Source of the DNA: JBBRHQ01 sp963840235
GTDB lineage: Bacteria; Actinomycetota; Thermoleophilia; Solirubrobacterales; 70-9
Direction: 5' to 3'
Length of the DNA: 64,000 bases
NCBI GenBank assembly: GCA_963840235.1
Contig: CAWIYC010000005.1
Coordinates: forward strand, 411,890 to 475,889
Shown: positions 43,198 to 52,076 of the stretch, one piece after another
How positions within the stretch are numbered: the first letter of the stretch is position 1
Layout: the number at the start of each line of letters is the position of its first letter
Program-made: the position numbers and the translations under genes
The notes under the pieces: model-generated
Seen by the model: the letters and a program-made list of their open reading frames with translations, nothing else
Told to the model about the DNA's origin: nothing
Databases searched by the model: none

Positions 43198-44520
43198 GTG
43201 AGCTCGATCCAGGTCGGGGAGCCGGCGACGCGGCCGGGTCGTTTCGCCAACCGGCGTGAGGCGGGTCGCAGGCTGGCGCAGCGGTTGACGCGGTTGCGCG
43301 AGCAACGCCCGGTGGTGATCGCGCTTCCCCGGGGCGGCGTTCCGGTGGCATTCGAGATCGCCGCCGCGCTGCAAGCGCCGCTGGACGTGCTCGCCGTCCG
43401 CAAGCTCGGCGCCCCGAACAATCCCGAGCTGGGCATCGGCGCGGTGGCCGAGGACGGAACAGGCGTGATCGACCGGGACACCGCCGCGATGCTCGGAATC
43501 ACCGATACCCAGCTCGAGGAGATCGTCGCCCGCGAGGAGGCCGAGCTGCGCCGGCGAGTCCGGGTCTATCGCGGCGGCCTGCCGCCGGTTGACGTCAACG
43601 GCCGAACCGTGGTCGTCGTCGACGACGGGATCGCAACGGGTGGCACCGACACCGCCGCCCTGCGCGCCCTCGCCAAGCAGGGGCCCGGGCGCCTGATCCT
43701 CGCGGTGCCGGTCTGCGCCGAGAGCTCGGCCCGCCAGCTCGGCGGGGAGGCGGACGAGGTGGTCTGCCTCGAGTCCCCCTCCCCGATGCACAGCGTCGGC
43801 CACTTCTACGACGACTTCACCCAGGTGTCCGACGACGAGGTGATGGCCCTGCTCGCCGTCGCCGGCCGGTCCGCAGCGGCGACCGACCAGGAGGTGGCGA
43901 TACCGGCGGGATCGGCCGTCGTAGCCGGCAACTTCCGCCTACCCGACCGGGCCTCGGGGCTGGTGCTGTTCGCTCACGGCTCCGGGTCGAGCCGCAGGAG
44001 CCCGCGGAGCATCGACGTGGCAGCCGGGCTCAACCGGCGGGGCCTGGGGACATTGCTGTTCGATCTGCTGACCGAGGCGGAATCCACCAACAGGGAGAAG
44101 GTCTTCGACATCCCGCTGCTGACGGACCGCCTGGTCGCGGCGACCCGCTGGGCGCGGTCGCGCCCAGAGCTCAGCCACCTCCCGATCGGATACTTCGGCG
44201 CAAGCACCGGCGCGGCCGCAGCATTGTGCGCCGCGGCCGAGCTACCCAACAGCATCGGCGCCGTCGTATCGCGGGGGGGCCGGGCGGACCTGGCCGACCG
44301 CTTCTTGGACCGGGTCGAGGCGCCGACCCTGCTGATCGTCGGCAGCAACGATTCCGAGGTCCTGACGCTCAACCGGGAGGCGCTGGAGCGGCTCGGCGGG
44401 CCTTCCCGGCTGGCGCTGGTCGAGGGGGCCGGGCACGTGTTCGAGGAGCCGGGGGCGCTCGAGGCGGTCACCGACCTCGCCGGAGAGTGGTTCGAGGAGC
44501 ACCTCGCCGGGAGTCGGTGA
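43198..44520 (+). CDS. phosphoribosyltransferase-dienelactone hydrolase fusion
   Basis: 440 residues in two parts. Residues 1-~215 form a PRT-like domain (VVIALPRGGVPVAFEIAAALQAPLDVLAVRKLGAPNNPELGIGAVAEDG; PRPP loop VVVVDDGIATGGTDTAALRAL). Residues ~225-440 form an α/β hydrolase (LVLFAHGSGSSRRSPRSIDVAAGLNRRGLGTLLFDLLT; IGYFGASTGAAAALCAAAE with Ser nucleophile; IVGSNDSEV; GAGHVFEEPG). This fusion is common in Actinobacteria, and a PRT-erythromycin-esterase fusion exists in the mycobacterial dormancy regulon. Activity unknown. Next gene is an erythromycin-esterase-like protein. Confidence 0.9.
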   Translation: MSSIQVGEPATRPGRFANRREAGRRLAQRLTRLREQRPVVIALPRGGVPVAFEIAAALQAPLDVLAVRKLGAPNNPELGIGAVAEDGTGVIDRDTAAMLGITDTQLEEIVAREEAELRRRVRVYRGGLPPVDVNGRTVVVVDDGIATGGTDTAALRALAKQGPGRLILAVPVCAESSARQLGGEADEVVCLESPSPMHSVGHFYDDFTQVSDDEVMALLAVAGRSAAATDQEVAIPAGSAVVAGNFRLPDRASGLVLFAHGSGSSRRSPRSIDVAAGLNRRGLGTLLFDLLTEAESTNREKVFDIPLLTDRLVAATRWARSRPELSHLPIGYFGASTGAAAALCAAAELPNSIGAVVSRGGRADLADRFLDRVEAPTLLIVGSNDSEVLTLNREALERLGGPSRLALVEGAGHVFEEPGALEAVTDLAGEWFEEHLAGSR

Positions 44521-44526
44521 GCAGCA

Positions 44527-45897
44527 ATGAGAGAGGCGCTGACCCCCCTCGCCCCCTCCCCAGAGGCAGACGCCCGCGCAGTCGAGGCCGTTCGCCGGGG
44601 CGCGCTGGAGATGGACGGGGGACAGCACGACTTCGACTCGCTGCTCGATCTGGTCGGCGACGCCCGTCTCGTCCTCATCGGCGAGGCGAGTCACGGAACT
44701 CACGAGTTCTACCGCGAGCGCGCCCGCCTGACCAGGCGGCTGGTCGAGGAGAAGGGGTTCGGCGCGGTTGCCGTCGAGGCTGACTGGCCCGACGCCTACC
44801 GGGTCAATCGCTACGTCCGCGGCGGACGAGACGACGGGGACGCGGAGGAGGCGCTGCGCGGCTTCCGCCGCTTTCCGGCGTGGATGTGGCGAAACGCCGA
44901 GGTGCTCGACTTCGTCGGCTGGCTTCGGGCCCACAACGACCGCCGCCCCGAGCCGACGCCCGCCGTCGGCTTCTACGGACTCGACCTCTACAGCCTCTAC
45001 GCCTCGATCGAGGCTGTCGTCGCCTACCTCGAGCAGGTCGATCCGCCGGCGGCGGAGCGGGCCCGCCGGCGTTACGCCTGTTTCGAGCGCTTCAGCGGCG
45101 AGAGCCAGACCTATGGCTACTCGGCCAGCCTCGGACTGAGCGAGTCATGCCGTCAGGGCGTCATCGAGCAATTGCTGGAGATCCAGCAGCAGGCCGACGT
45201 CTACGCCCGGCTCGACGGACTGGCAGCGGAGGACGAGCACTTCTACGCCGAGCAGAACGCCCGCCTCGTCGCCAGCGCCGAGGAGTACTACCGCTCGATG
45301 TTCATCCGCAGCGCCTCCTCGTGGAACCTCCGCGACCAGCACATGGCGGACACGCTGGGGCGCCTGACGGCGCACCTCGACCGCCACAACCACCACACCC
45401 GGGTGGTCGTCTGGGAGCACAACTCCCACATCGGCGACGCGCGGATGACCGAGATGGGCCTCCGCGGCGAGCTCAACCTCGGACAGCTCGTGCGCCTGCG
45501 CGACCCCGAGAACGCCGTCCTGATCGGACTCACCACCGATCACGGCACTGTCACCGCGGCCTCCGGCTGGGACGGGCCCTGCGAGCTCAAGCGAGTCCGG
45601 CCGGCGCTGCCGGGCAGCTTCGAGGCCCTCTTCCACCAGTCGGGCCTCGGGCGTTTCGTGCTGCCGCTGAAGTCGGGGGCGGTCGCGGCGGAGCTCGGCC
45701 GGCCCAGGCTCGAACGGGCGATCGGCGTCATCTACCGACCCGAGACCGAGCGGGCCAGCCACTATTTTGGCGCCAGGCTCGCAGGGCAGTTCGACGCCGT
45801 CATCCACATCGACGAGACCCGTGCCCTGGAACCCCTCGAGCGCGGCAGCATCTGGGAGATGGCGGAGCCGCCCGAGACCTACCCGACGGCGATCTGA
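44527..45897 (+). CDS. erythromycin esterase-family protein
   Basis: 456 residues of the EreA/ChaN-like (erythro_esteras) family. Recognised blocks: LVGDARLVLIGEASHGTHEFYRERARLTRRLVEEKGFGAVAVEADWPDAYRVNRYVRG (catalytic GEASHGT His/Glu), FRRFPAWMWRNAEVLDFVGWLRAHN, and TRVVVWEHNSHIGDARMTEMG. Most such proteins are not resistance enzymes and are stress-linked. It lies 6 bp after the PRT-hydrolase gene in one operon. It should not be called a macrolide-resistance gene without testing. Confidence 0.9.
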   Translation: MREALTPLAPSPEADARAVEAVRRGALEMDGGQHDFDSLLDLVGDARLVLIGEASHGTHEFYRERARLTRRLVEEKGFGAVAVEADWPDAYRVNRYVRGGRDDGDAEEALRGFRRFPAWMWRNAEVLDFVGWLRAHNDRRPEPTPAVGFYGLDLYSLYASIEAVVAYLEQVDPPAAERARRRYACFERFSGESQTYGYSASLGLSESCRQGVIEQLLEIQQQADVYARLDGLAAEDEHFYAEQNARLVASAEEYYRSMFIRSASSWNLRDQHMADTLGRLTAHLDRHNHHTRVVVWEHNSHIGDARMTEMGLRGELNLGQLVRLRDPENAVLIGLTTDHGTVTAASGWDGPCELKRVRPALPGSFEALFHQSGLGRFVLPLKSGAVAAELGRPRLERAIGVIYRPETERASHYFGARLAGQFDAVIHIDETRALEPLERGSIWEMAEPPETYPTAI

Positions 45898-45911
45898 GTC
45901 TGAGCGCCGGC

Positions 45912-46835
45912 TCAGGCCGGAGAGCCGGCGGCGTTCTCGGCCCCGCCGTCGAGGCCGAGGGGGTCCACGCCGGCCTTCCGCGGCAGCACCAGGACGCAAC
46001 ACGGGGCCGATCGCATCACCTCGGCCGAAACGCTGCCGAGCAGGGTGCGCCGGACCGGGCCATAGGCGCGCGAGCCGAGCACCAGCAGGTCGAGATCCGC
46101 TGCGGTGCCGAGCAGCTCAGCCGGCGGGTCACCGTGCAACAGGGACTGCTTGGCCTCCACCCCTGCGGGCGGCTCGGAGACCGCCTGGTCAAGGGCCGTC
46201 TGCAGCTCGTGCTCGCGCGGGCCCTCGAGCTCCTCCTTGCTCAGCATCGAGAGGACTGCGCCGACGAGGTCGGTGCGAAGCGGCGGCGCCACCGCGATCG
46301 CGTCCAGCCTCCCGTGCACGCGGGCGGCCAGCCCCCTGGCGGCGACGACGGCGGCCTCGGTCTCGGGGGACTCGTTGACGCCGACGCCGATCCGCTGCAG
46401 CTTGTGCTCCTCCCGCTTGGCGTAGCCGGACGGAGCGATCGCGATCGGGCATTCCGAGCCCGAGAGCATCGTCGTCCCGAGGCTGCCGAGCAGAACCTGG
46501 CCGACCGGGCCGCGGTGGGCGGACCCGAGCACGACCGCGACCGGGTTCTCGGTCTCGATCAGGCCGTTGAGGGCACGGCCGGCGGACTCGTCGAAGAGAG
46601 TGGCGGTCTCGACCTCGAATCCGGAGAGCGCCTCCCTGGCCCTGGCGAACAGCGGCTCGGAGTCGGCCTCGGCCATCTCCCGCAGCTCGGTCTCGGCCAC
46701 CAGATACGGGGGGATGCGCTGGACCGTGGCAACCACCGGCTTGGCGCCAAGTGTCTCCGCCAGGACCCCGCCCAGGGCCAGGGCGTCGTCGGCATTTGCG
46801 GTGCCGTCGTAAGCGATGATGATCTTGCGCTGCAT
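45912..46835 (-). CDS. tandem universal stress protein
   Basis: 307 residues made of two UspA domains. Domain 1: KIIIAYDGTANADDALALGGVLAETLGA ... VVLGSAHRGPVGQVLLGSLGTTMLSGSECPIAIAPSGYA. Domain 2: RIGVGVNESPETEAAVVAARGLAARVHG ... LVLGSRAYGPVRRTLLGSVSAEVMRSAPCCVLVLPR. Both have the G-x2-G-x9-G-S ATP-binding type loop. ATG 46835 (MQRKIIIAYDG) is chosen; an in-frame upstream extension is non-homologous. It is convergent with the erythromycin-esterase gene and divergent from hypC. Confidence 0.93.
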   Translation of the reverse strand: MQRKIIIAYDGTANADDALALGGVLAETLGAKPVVATVQRIPPYLVAETELREMAEADSEPLFARAREALSGFEVETATLFDESAGRALNGLIETENPVAVVLGSAHRGPVGQVLLGSLGTTMLSGSECPIAIAPSGYAKREEHKLQRIGVGVNESPETEAAVVAARGLAARVHGRLDAIAVAPPLRTDLVGAVLSMLSKEELEGPREHELQTALDQAVSEPPAGVEAKQSLLHGDPPAELLGTAADLDLLVLGSRAYGPVRRTLLGSVSAEVMRSAPCCVLVLPRKAGVDPLGLDGGAENAAGSPA

Positions 46836-47004
46836 CGAGCCTCCGATCGGCCTCTGCGGGGAGCGTCGAACGCTAGACGATGCGAGGCGGGCCGCATCGT
46901 GGATTTCCCACAATCCGTCCGGCGGCGACCACGGAGCACCTGACGGCGCCTCGGAACCCCGCGCGCTAACTTCCCCACGGCCAACTCAAGCGCGGAGGCG
47001 GAGC

Positions 47005-47271
47005 ATGTGCTTGGCCATTCCCGGCCAGATCACCGAAATTGTCGACGAGGCCACGCAGTTGGCGACCGCCGACATCGGCGGCGTGCGCCGCAACATCAGC
47101 GTCGGCCTGCTCGAGGGCGCGGCTCCCGGGGACTGGGTCCTGATCCACGTCGGATTCGCGATCTCGAGGATCGACGAGGAGGAGGCGATGGCGACGCGCC
47201 GCCTGCTCGAGGGCATGGGCGCCGAGTACGAGTCCGAGCTTGCAGAGCTGAAGACGAGCGTGATCGAGTGA
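47005..47271 (+). CDS. hypC: hydrogenase maturation chaperone HypC
   Basis: 88-residue HypC/HupF chaperone that works with HypD to assemble the Fe(CN)2CO unit and hand it to the hydrogenase large subunit. It starts with the invariant MCLAIPGQI (the N-terminal Cys is essential) and has the β-barrel GDWVLIHVGFAISRIDEEEA. GCGGAGGCGGAG precedes ATG 47005. It opens an eight-gene operon in which all genes are within 16 bp or overlap. Confidence 0.96.
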   Translation: MCLAIPGQITEIVDEATQLATADIGGVRRNISVGLLEGAAPGDWVLIHVGFAISRIDEEEAMATRRLLEGMGAEYESELAELKTSVIE

Positions 47272-47287
47272 GGCTGGGACAATAGGC

Positions 47288-47542
47288 ATGGACGCCTCCG
47301 ACCCCGGCCTCGAGCAGCACGACCGCTGCCTCACCTGCGCCGACGAGGGAAGGGAGATGCTGGTTCTGCGGGCGGACGCGGGGCGTGGCCTCGCCATTTG
47401 CGCCGACGCGACAGGAGCTCGCAGCACGGTAGAGACATCCCTGGTGGCGCCAGTCGGCGAGGGCGACGCCCTCCTGGTCCACGCCGGGACGGCGATAGCA
47501 CGCCTGCCGGCCGGCGGCCAGATGAGCGGAGGCAGCGGTTGA
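47288..47542 (+). CDS. second HypC/HupF-like chaperone
   Basis: 84 residues. It lacks the MCLxxPG start but has CLTCADEGREMLVLRAD near the N-terminus, then GLAICADATGARSTVETSLVAPVGEGDALLVHAGTAIARL, the same small β-barrel pattern as HypC. A CxxC near the start replaces the single N-terminal Cys. It lies 16 bp after hypC and overlaps hypD by 4 bp. It may be a specialised Fe-shuttle or dimer partner of HypC; that is inference. Confidence 0.8.
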   Translation: MDASDPGLEQHDRCLTCADEGREMLVLRADAGRGLAICADATGARSTVETSLVAPVGEGDALLVHAGTAIARLPAGGQMSGGSG

Positions 47543-48657
47543 GGTTCGTCGACGAGTACCGCGACGCCGAGCTCGGCAAGGCGCTGACGGCAGAGATCCT
47601 GGCGGCCGCCGAACCGGGCCGCCACTACAAGCTGATGGAGGTCTGCGGGGGCCACACCCACTCGATCTACAAGTACGGACTCGGCGACCTGCTGCCCGAG
47701 AACGTCGAGCTCGTCCACGGGCCGGGCTGCCCCGTCTGCGTGATCCCGATGGGGCGCGTCGACGACGGCATCGCGATCGCCAGGCGGGAGGGTGTGATCT
47801 TCACCTGCTTCGGCGACATGATGCGGATACCGGGATCGGAGCAGACCCTCGCCGAGGCCAGGGCCGAGGGCGCCGACGTGCGCATGGTCTACTCCCCCCT
47901 CGACGCCCTGCGGCTGGCCAAGGCGAACCCTGACCGCGAGGTCGTCTTCTTCGCGATCGGGTTCGAGACGACCGCTCCCTCCACCGCCCTCACCCTGAAG
48001 CGGGCCAGGGCGGAGGGCGTCGGCAACTTCTCCTGCATCTGCAATCACGTCACGATCGTGCCGCCGCTGCGGGCGCTGCTCGACTCCCCCGACCTGCGCC
48101 TCGACGGCTTCATCGGCCCCGGGCACGTCTGCACGGTGGTCGGCGCTCGCCCCTTCGAGTTCGTCCCCGCGCACTACGGCAAGCCGCTGGTGGTCTCGGG
48201 CTTCGAGCCGCTCGACGTCCTCCACTCGATACGAATGATCCTGGGCCAGATCGCGGAGGGGCGCTGCGAGGTCGAGAACCAGTATTCGCGAGTTGTCCCC
48301 TACGAGGGGAACCTGGCCGCGCTCGCGGTGATGTCGGAGGTATTCGAGCTGAGGCCGCACTTCGAGTGGCGGGGGCTGGGGTTCATCTCCCAGTCGGCGC
48401 TGAAGCTGTCCCCCGCCTACGCCGAGTTCGACGCCGAGCTCCGCTACGAGCTCCCCGCGGTCCGGGTCGCCGACCCCAAGGCCTGCCAGTGCGGCGAGGT
48501 GCTGAAGGGCGTGATCAAGCCCTGGGAGTGCAAGGTCTTCGGCACCGCCTGCACGCCCGAACACGCGATCGGCACCTGCATGGTCAGCCCCGAGGGGGCC
48601 TGCGCCGCCTACTACAGCTACGGGCGCTTCGCCCGGGAGCGCCAGGCGGCCGTATGA
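47539..48657 (+). CDS. hypD: hydrogenase maturation protein HypD
   Basis: 372-residue [4Fe-4S] protein that carries the Fe(CN)2CO precursor with HypC. Conserved segments: YKLMEVCGGHTHSIYKYGL (CGGHTH motif), VHGPGCPVCVIPMGRVD, FTCFGDMMRIPGS, FFAIGFETTAPSTAL, FIGPGHVCTVVG, PVYEGN-type PYEGNLAALAVM and the cluster cysteines CQCGEVLKGVIKPWECKVFGTACTPEHAIGTCMVSPEGACAAYY. Start is TTG 47539, overlapping the previous TGA, with GGAGG upstream. Confidence 0.97.
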   Translation: MRFVDEYRDAELGKALTAEILAAAEPGRHYKLMEVCGGHTHSIYKYGLGDLLPENVELVHGPGCPVCVIPMGRVDDGIAIARREGVIFTCFGDMMRIPGSEQTLAEARAEGADVRMVYSPLDALRLAKANPDREVVFFAIGFETTAPSTALTLKRARAEGVGNFSCICNHVTIVPPLRALLDSPDLRLDGFIGPGHVCTVVGARPFEFVPAHYGKPLVVSGFEPLDVLHSIRMILGQIAEGRCEVENQYSRVVPYEGNLAALAVMSEVFELRPHFEWRGLGFISQSALKLSPAYAEFDAELRYELPAVRVADPKACQCGEVLKGVIKPWECKVFGTACTPEHAIGTCMVSPEGACAAYYSYGRFARERQAAV

Positions 48658-49745
48658 GCGACGCGACCGTCTCGGGCCGCGAGCAACGGATCCTCGGGAT
48701 CATCGAGACGGCACGGGCAAAGCGCCCGAAGTTCAAGGACCCCCGGGTGACGATGGCCCATGGCGCCGGGGGCAGGGCGACGCAGACGCTGATCGAGGGG
48801 CTGCTCGTGCCCGCCTTCGGCTCGGAGAGTCTGGAGGCGCTCGGGGACTCGGCCGTGGTGGAGATCGACGGCCTCGGTCTGGCGATCAGCGCCGACTCCT
48901 TCGTGGTCAAGCCGCTGCGCTTCCCCGGCGGCTCGATCGGCGAGCTGGCCGTCAACGGCACCGTCAACGACCTCGCCTGCGCCGGCGCGCAGCCGCACTC
49001 GCTCAGCCTCTGCCTGATCCTCGAGGAGGGGCTCGATTCCGCCATCCTGCGGGCCGAGGTCGCCGCGGTCGCAGCCGCCGCCGAGGCCGCCGGGGTCGAG
49101 ATCGTCGCCGGCGACACCAAGGTGGTCGGGCGGGGGCAGGCCGACGAGCTCTACATCTGCACGGCCGGCATCGGCCGACTCGACCGGCGGGCCTCGCCGC
49201 GACCCCAGGGGATCCGCCCCGGCGACCGGGTGATCGTTTCGGGCACCGTCGGCGACCACGGGACCGCGATCATGCTGAGCCGGGGCGAGTTCGAGCTCGA
49301 CGCGGAGATCTTCTCCGACACCCGCTCGCTGTGGCCCGCGGCCGAGGCGCTGATCGCCTCCGCGGGGGAGGGGCTTCACTGCATGCGTGACGCCACCCGC
49401 GGCGGCCTCGCCTCGGTCCTGAACGAGCTCGGGCGGGCCTCGGGGGTCTCGATCGTCGTCCGCGAGGGAGAGGTTCCGGTCGACCCGCCGGTCGCCGCAG
49501 CCGCCGAGCTGCTGGGGATCGACCCGATGCACATCGCCAACGAGGGCAAGCTGATCGCCTTCATCGAACCCGGCCGCGCCGCCGGGGCGCTGGCCGCGCT
49601 GCGCGGGGTGCCGGGCTGCGAGGCCGCAACGGAGATCGGCGAGGTTCGGACGGAGCCGCCGGGAATGGTGCTGGTCGAGACCGCCTTCGGCGGCAGGCGG
49701 GTTCTGGACCAGCTGGTCGGCGATCCCCTGCCGAGGATCTGCTGA
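48654..49745 (+). CDS. hypE: hydrogenase maturation protein HypE (carbamoyl dehydratase)
   Basis: 363 residues. HypE receives a carbamoyl group on its C-terminal Cys from HypF and dehydrates it to thiocyanate for the hydrogenase Fe. Seen: MAHGAGGRATQTLI, DSAVVEIDGLGLAISADSFVVKPLRFPGGSIGELAVNGTVNDLACAGA, GDTKVVGRG, DATRGGLASVLNELG, and the mandatory C-terminus PRIC. ATG overlaps the hypD stop by 4 bp. Confidence 0.97.
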   Translation: MSDATVSGREQRILGIIETARAKRPKFKDPRVTMAHGAGGRATQTLIEGLLVPAFGSESLEALGDSAVVEIDGLGLAISADSFVVKPLRFPGGSIGELAVNGTVNDLACAGAQPHSLSLCLILEEGLDSAILRAEVAAVAAAAEAAGVEIVAGDTKVVGRGQADELYICTAGIGRLDRRASPRPQGIRPGDRVIVSGTVGDHGTAIMLSRGEFELDAEIFSDTRSLWPAAEALIASAGEGLHCMRDATRGGLASVLNELGRASGVSIVVREGEVPVDPPVAAAAELLGIDPMHIANEGKLIAFIEPGRAAGALAALRGVPGCEAATEIGEVRTEPPGMVLVETAFGGRRVLDQLVGDPLPRIC

Positions 49746-49752
49746 GGGACCC

Positions 49753-50124
49753 GTGCACGAGCTCTCGATAGCCCGTGCGATCGTCGCCGTCGCCGAGCGC
49801 CATGCCGGTGGGCGCCGGGTCAGCAGGGTCGAGCTGCGGATTGGCCACCTGCGCCAGGTCGTCCCCAGCGCGCTCCGCTACGGCTTCGACCTCGTCACCG
49901 AGGGGACGGCGCTCGACGGCGCCGAGCTGGCGATCGAGGAGGTGCCTGCGAGCGGGCGCTGCCGCAGCTGCGGCGCCGAGAACGTGATGACCGCCTTCCC
50001 CTTCGCCTGCCCGGAATGCGGAAGTCGTGAGATCGACCTCCTCGCCGGCGAGGAACTGCTGGTGGAGGCCGTGGAAGTGGAAGAGACGGGGGGGCTCGCG
50101 CCCTCCGAAGCCCGGAGGGGGTGA
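49753..50124 (+). CDS. hypA: hydrogenase nickel-incorporation protein HypA
   Basis: 123 residues. HypA binds Ni and, with HypB, loads it into the hydrogenase. It begins with the nickel-binding MHE (VHELSIARAIVAVAERHA, from a GTG start, read as Met) and has the zinc site CRSCGAEN...CPECGSREIDLLAGEELLVEAVEVE. The four zinc cysteines are present. It follows hypE by 7 bp. Confidence 0.95.
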   Translation: MHELSIARAIVAVAERHAGGRRVSRVELRIGHLRQVVPSALRYGFDLVTEGTALDGAELAIEEVPASGRCRSCGAENVMTAFPFACPECGSREIDLLAGEELLVEAVEVEETGGLAPSEARRG

Positions 50125-50130
50125 GCGCAC

Positions 50131-50808
50131 GTGCACAGGACCAGGATCAAGATCGCCGAGGACGCGCTCGACGCGAACACGACCATCGCCAAGGCCAACC
50201 GTGCCGACTTCGACCGGGCGGCGGTGCGCGTTGTCAACTTCATGAGCGCTCCCGGCGCCGGCAAGACGACCCTGCTGGAGCGGGTGCTGCCCGGCCTCGA
50301 CGCCCGGGCGGGCGTGCTCGAGGGCGATGTCCAGGGCTCGATCGACGCCGACCGCCTGGCCGCGCTCCACGTCCCGGTCGTGCAGCTCAACACCGGCTCC
50401 GGTTTCGGCGGCGAGTGTCACCTCGACGCCAACATGGTCCGCTCGGCGATCCCGGAGATGGGGCTGGAGGAGATCGACCTGTTGGTGATCGAGAACGTCG
50501 GCAACCTCGTCTGTCCGGCCGAGTTCCGAGTCGGCGAGGACGCCCGGGTGATGATCTGCTCGGTCACCGAGGGGGAGGACAAGCCGCTCAAGTACCCGCT
50601 GATGTTCCGGGCCTGCGAGCTGGTCGTGGTCAACAAGCTGGACCTGCTCCCCCACCTCGAGCTCGACCTCGGGCGCCTGCGGGAGAACATCCGGGCCGTC
50701 AACCCCGAGGCCGGGCAGATGCTGCTCAGCGCCCGCACCGGCGAGGGGACCGAGGCCTTCGGCCGCTGGCTCGAGCACGTCGCCCAGCGGGACGCCGCGG
50801 CAGCTTGA
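50131..50808 (+). CDS. hypB: hydrogenase nickel-incorporation GTPase HypB
   Basis: 225-residue GTPase. Walker A is FMSAPGAGKTTLLER, then LEGDVQGSIDADRLAALHVPVVQLNTGSGFGGECHLDANMV (metal site with Cys/His), VIENVGNLVCPAEFRVGE, and VVNKLDLL (NKxD). The N-terminus is short, without the extra Cys-rich nickel-storage or polyhistidine extension found in some HypBs. GTG 50131 follows hypA by 6 bp. Confidence 0.96.
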   Translation: MHRTRIKIAEDALDANTTIAKANRADFDRAAVRVVNFMSAPGAGKTTLLERVLPGLDARAGVLEGDVQGSIDADRLAALHVPVVQLNTGSGFGGECHLDANMVRSAIPEMGLEEIDLLVIENVGNLVCPAEFRVGEDARVMICSVTEGEDKPLKYPLMFRACELVVVNKLDLLPHLELDLGRLRENIRAVNPEAGQMLLSARTGEGTEAFGRWLEHVAQRDAAAA

Positions 50809-52076
50809 GCGTCCGCGACCAGGCCGGCGCGGAAACGGCGGGCGGGGGGGCCGCCCGGCTGGCGCAGCTGCTCGAGGAGCGCCGCGAGGCCGGCCGCGAA
50901 TTCTTCGAGACGCAGGCGGAGCGGATCGCGCGCCTCTGCCACGCGATGGCCGGGCGCTTCGCCGCCGGCGGCCAACTGATCGCGGTCGGACTCTCCCCCG
51001 CCGCGCGCTCCGACGTCCGCCACGTCACGGTCGAGTTCGTCCACCCGGTGATCGTCGGCAAGCGGGCGCTGCCGGCGATCGGACTCACCGGCGACGGCGG
51101 CCCGCTCGGCGATCAGCTCGCAGCGACTGCGTCGCCGGGAGACATGGTCGTCGCCTTCGGCGCCGGGGAGCGTGCCGGCGAGGAGGTCCGCGGCGCCGTC
51201 GCCGCGGCGCGGCAGCTGGGCTGCCTCACCGTCGCCTTCGAGGCCGCCGGCGCCGAGTGGGAGTTGGAGCCCCCGAGCGCAGACCCCTTGATACGCCAGG
51301 AGCTGACCGAGACCCTCTACCACGTGCTCTGGGAGCTGGTCCACGTCTTCTTCGATCACCGCGGCCTGCTCGGTGAGCGCGACCGGGGTCCCGTCCGCGA
51401 CCCGGGGGCCTCGAGCTTTCTCTACCCGTTCCTGGCCGGGTCGGAGGAGGATCTCGGCGCGGTCCTCGCCGACGTCTCCCACTCGGCGCTGCTGAAGTCG
51501 GAGGAGACCGCCGCCCTCCGCGAGCAGACCCTGGGCGACGCAGGCGCCGACCTGATCGCGGCGGCGGCGAAGATGCGAGCCGCCTTCGAGGGCGGCGGGC
51601 AGCTGCTGGCGCTCGGCAACGGCGGCTCCGCCACCGACGCGACCGACGCCGTCGCCGACTTCCGACACCCGCCGCCTCGCGGTGACGGCGTCCACTGGCA
51701 GCCGCGCCGGGCCCTTGACCTGACCGAGGACACGGCGATCATCACTGCGGTCGGCAACGACGTCGGCTTTGAGCAGGTATTCGCCCGTCAGGTGATCGCA
51801 CACGGCCGCGAGGGCGACGTCCTGCTGGCGCTATCCACCAGCGGCGACTCGGCCAACGTGATCGCCGCCCTTGCGGAGGCCGGGCGGCGGGGGTTGGGCA
51901 CGGTCGCGATGGTCGGCTACGACGGCGGCAGGATTGGGCGGCAGGGTCTCGCCGACCACGTGATCATCAGCCGCTCGCAGCACATCCCCCGCATCCAGGA
52001 GGCTCAGGCGAGCGCCTGCCACGCCCTGCGGGAGCTGGTCGAGCTGGCCGAGCCCGGGCGGCGGGAGTCGGCATAG
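50805..52076 (+). CDS. tandem SIS-domain protein in hyp operon
   Basis: 423 residues with two phosphoheptose isomerase/GmhA-like SIS domains. The C-terminal one is canonical: MRAAFEGGGQLLALGNGGSATDATDAVADFRHPP, then VLLALSTSGDSANVIAALAEA and IISRSQHIPRIQEAQASACHALRELVE. The N-terminal domain (residues ~30-200) has a changed phosphosugar loop (VGLSPAARSDVRHV). TTG 50805 overlaps the hypB stop, and its own stop overlaps hypF. Co-location inside the hyp operon suggests a role linked to hydrogenase maturation or an NDP-sugar, but I know of no established function. Confidence 0.85.
   Translation: MSVRDQAGAETAGGGAARLAQLLEERREAGREFFETQAERIARLCHAMAGRFAAGGQLIAVGLSPAARSDVRHVTVEFVHPVIVGKRALPAIGLTGDGGPLGDQLAATASPGDMVVAFGAGERAGEEVRGAVAAARQLGCLTVAFEAAGAEWELEPPSADPLIRQELTETLYHVLWELVHVFFDHRGLLGERDRGPVRDPGASSFLYPFLAGSEEDLGAVLADVSHSALLKSEETAALREQTLGDAGADLIAAAAKMRAAFEGGGQLLALGNGGSATDATDAVADFRHPPPRGDGVHWQPRRALDLTEDTAIITAVGNDVGFEQVFARQVIAHGREGDVLLALSTSGDSANVIAALAEAGRRGLGTVAMVGYDGGRIGRQGLADHVIISRSQHIPRIQEAQASACHALRELVELAEPGRRESA

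Noticed and set aside
44527..45897. Macrolide-resistance gene
   Set aside because: It is a member of the broad erythromycin-esterase family, most of which are not resistance enzymes; context is stress-related.
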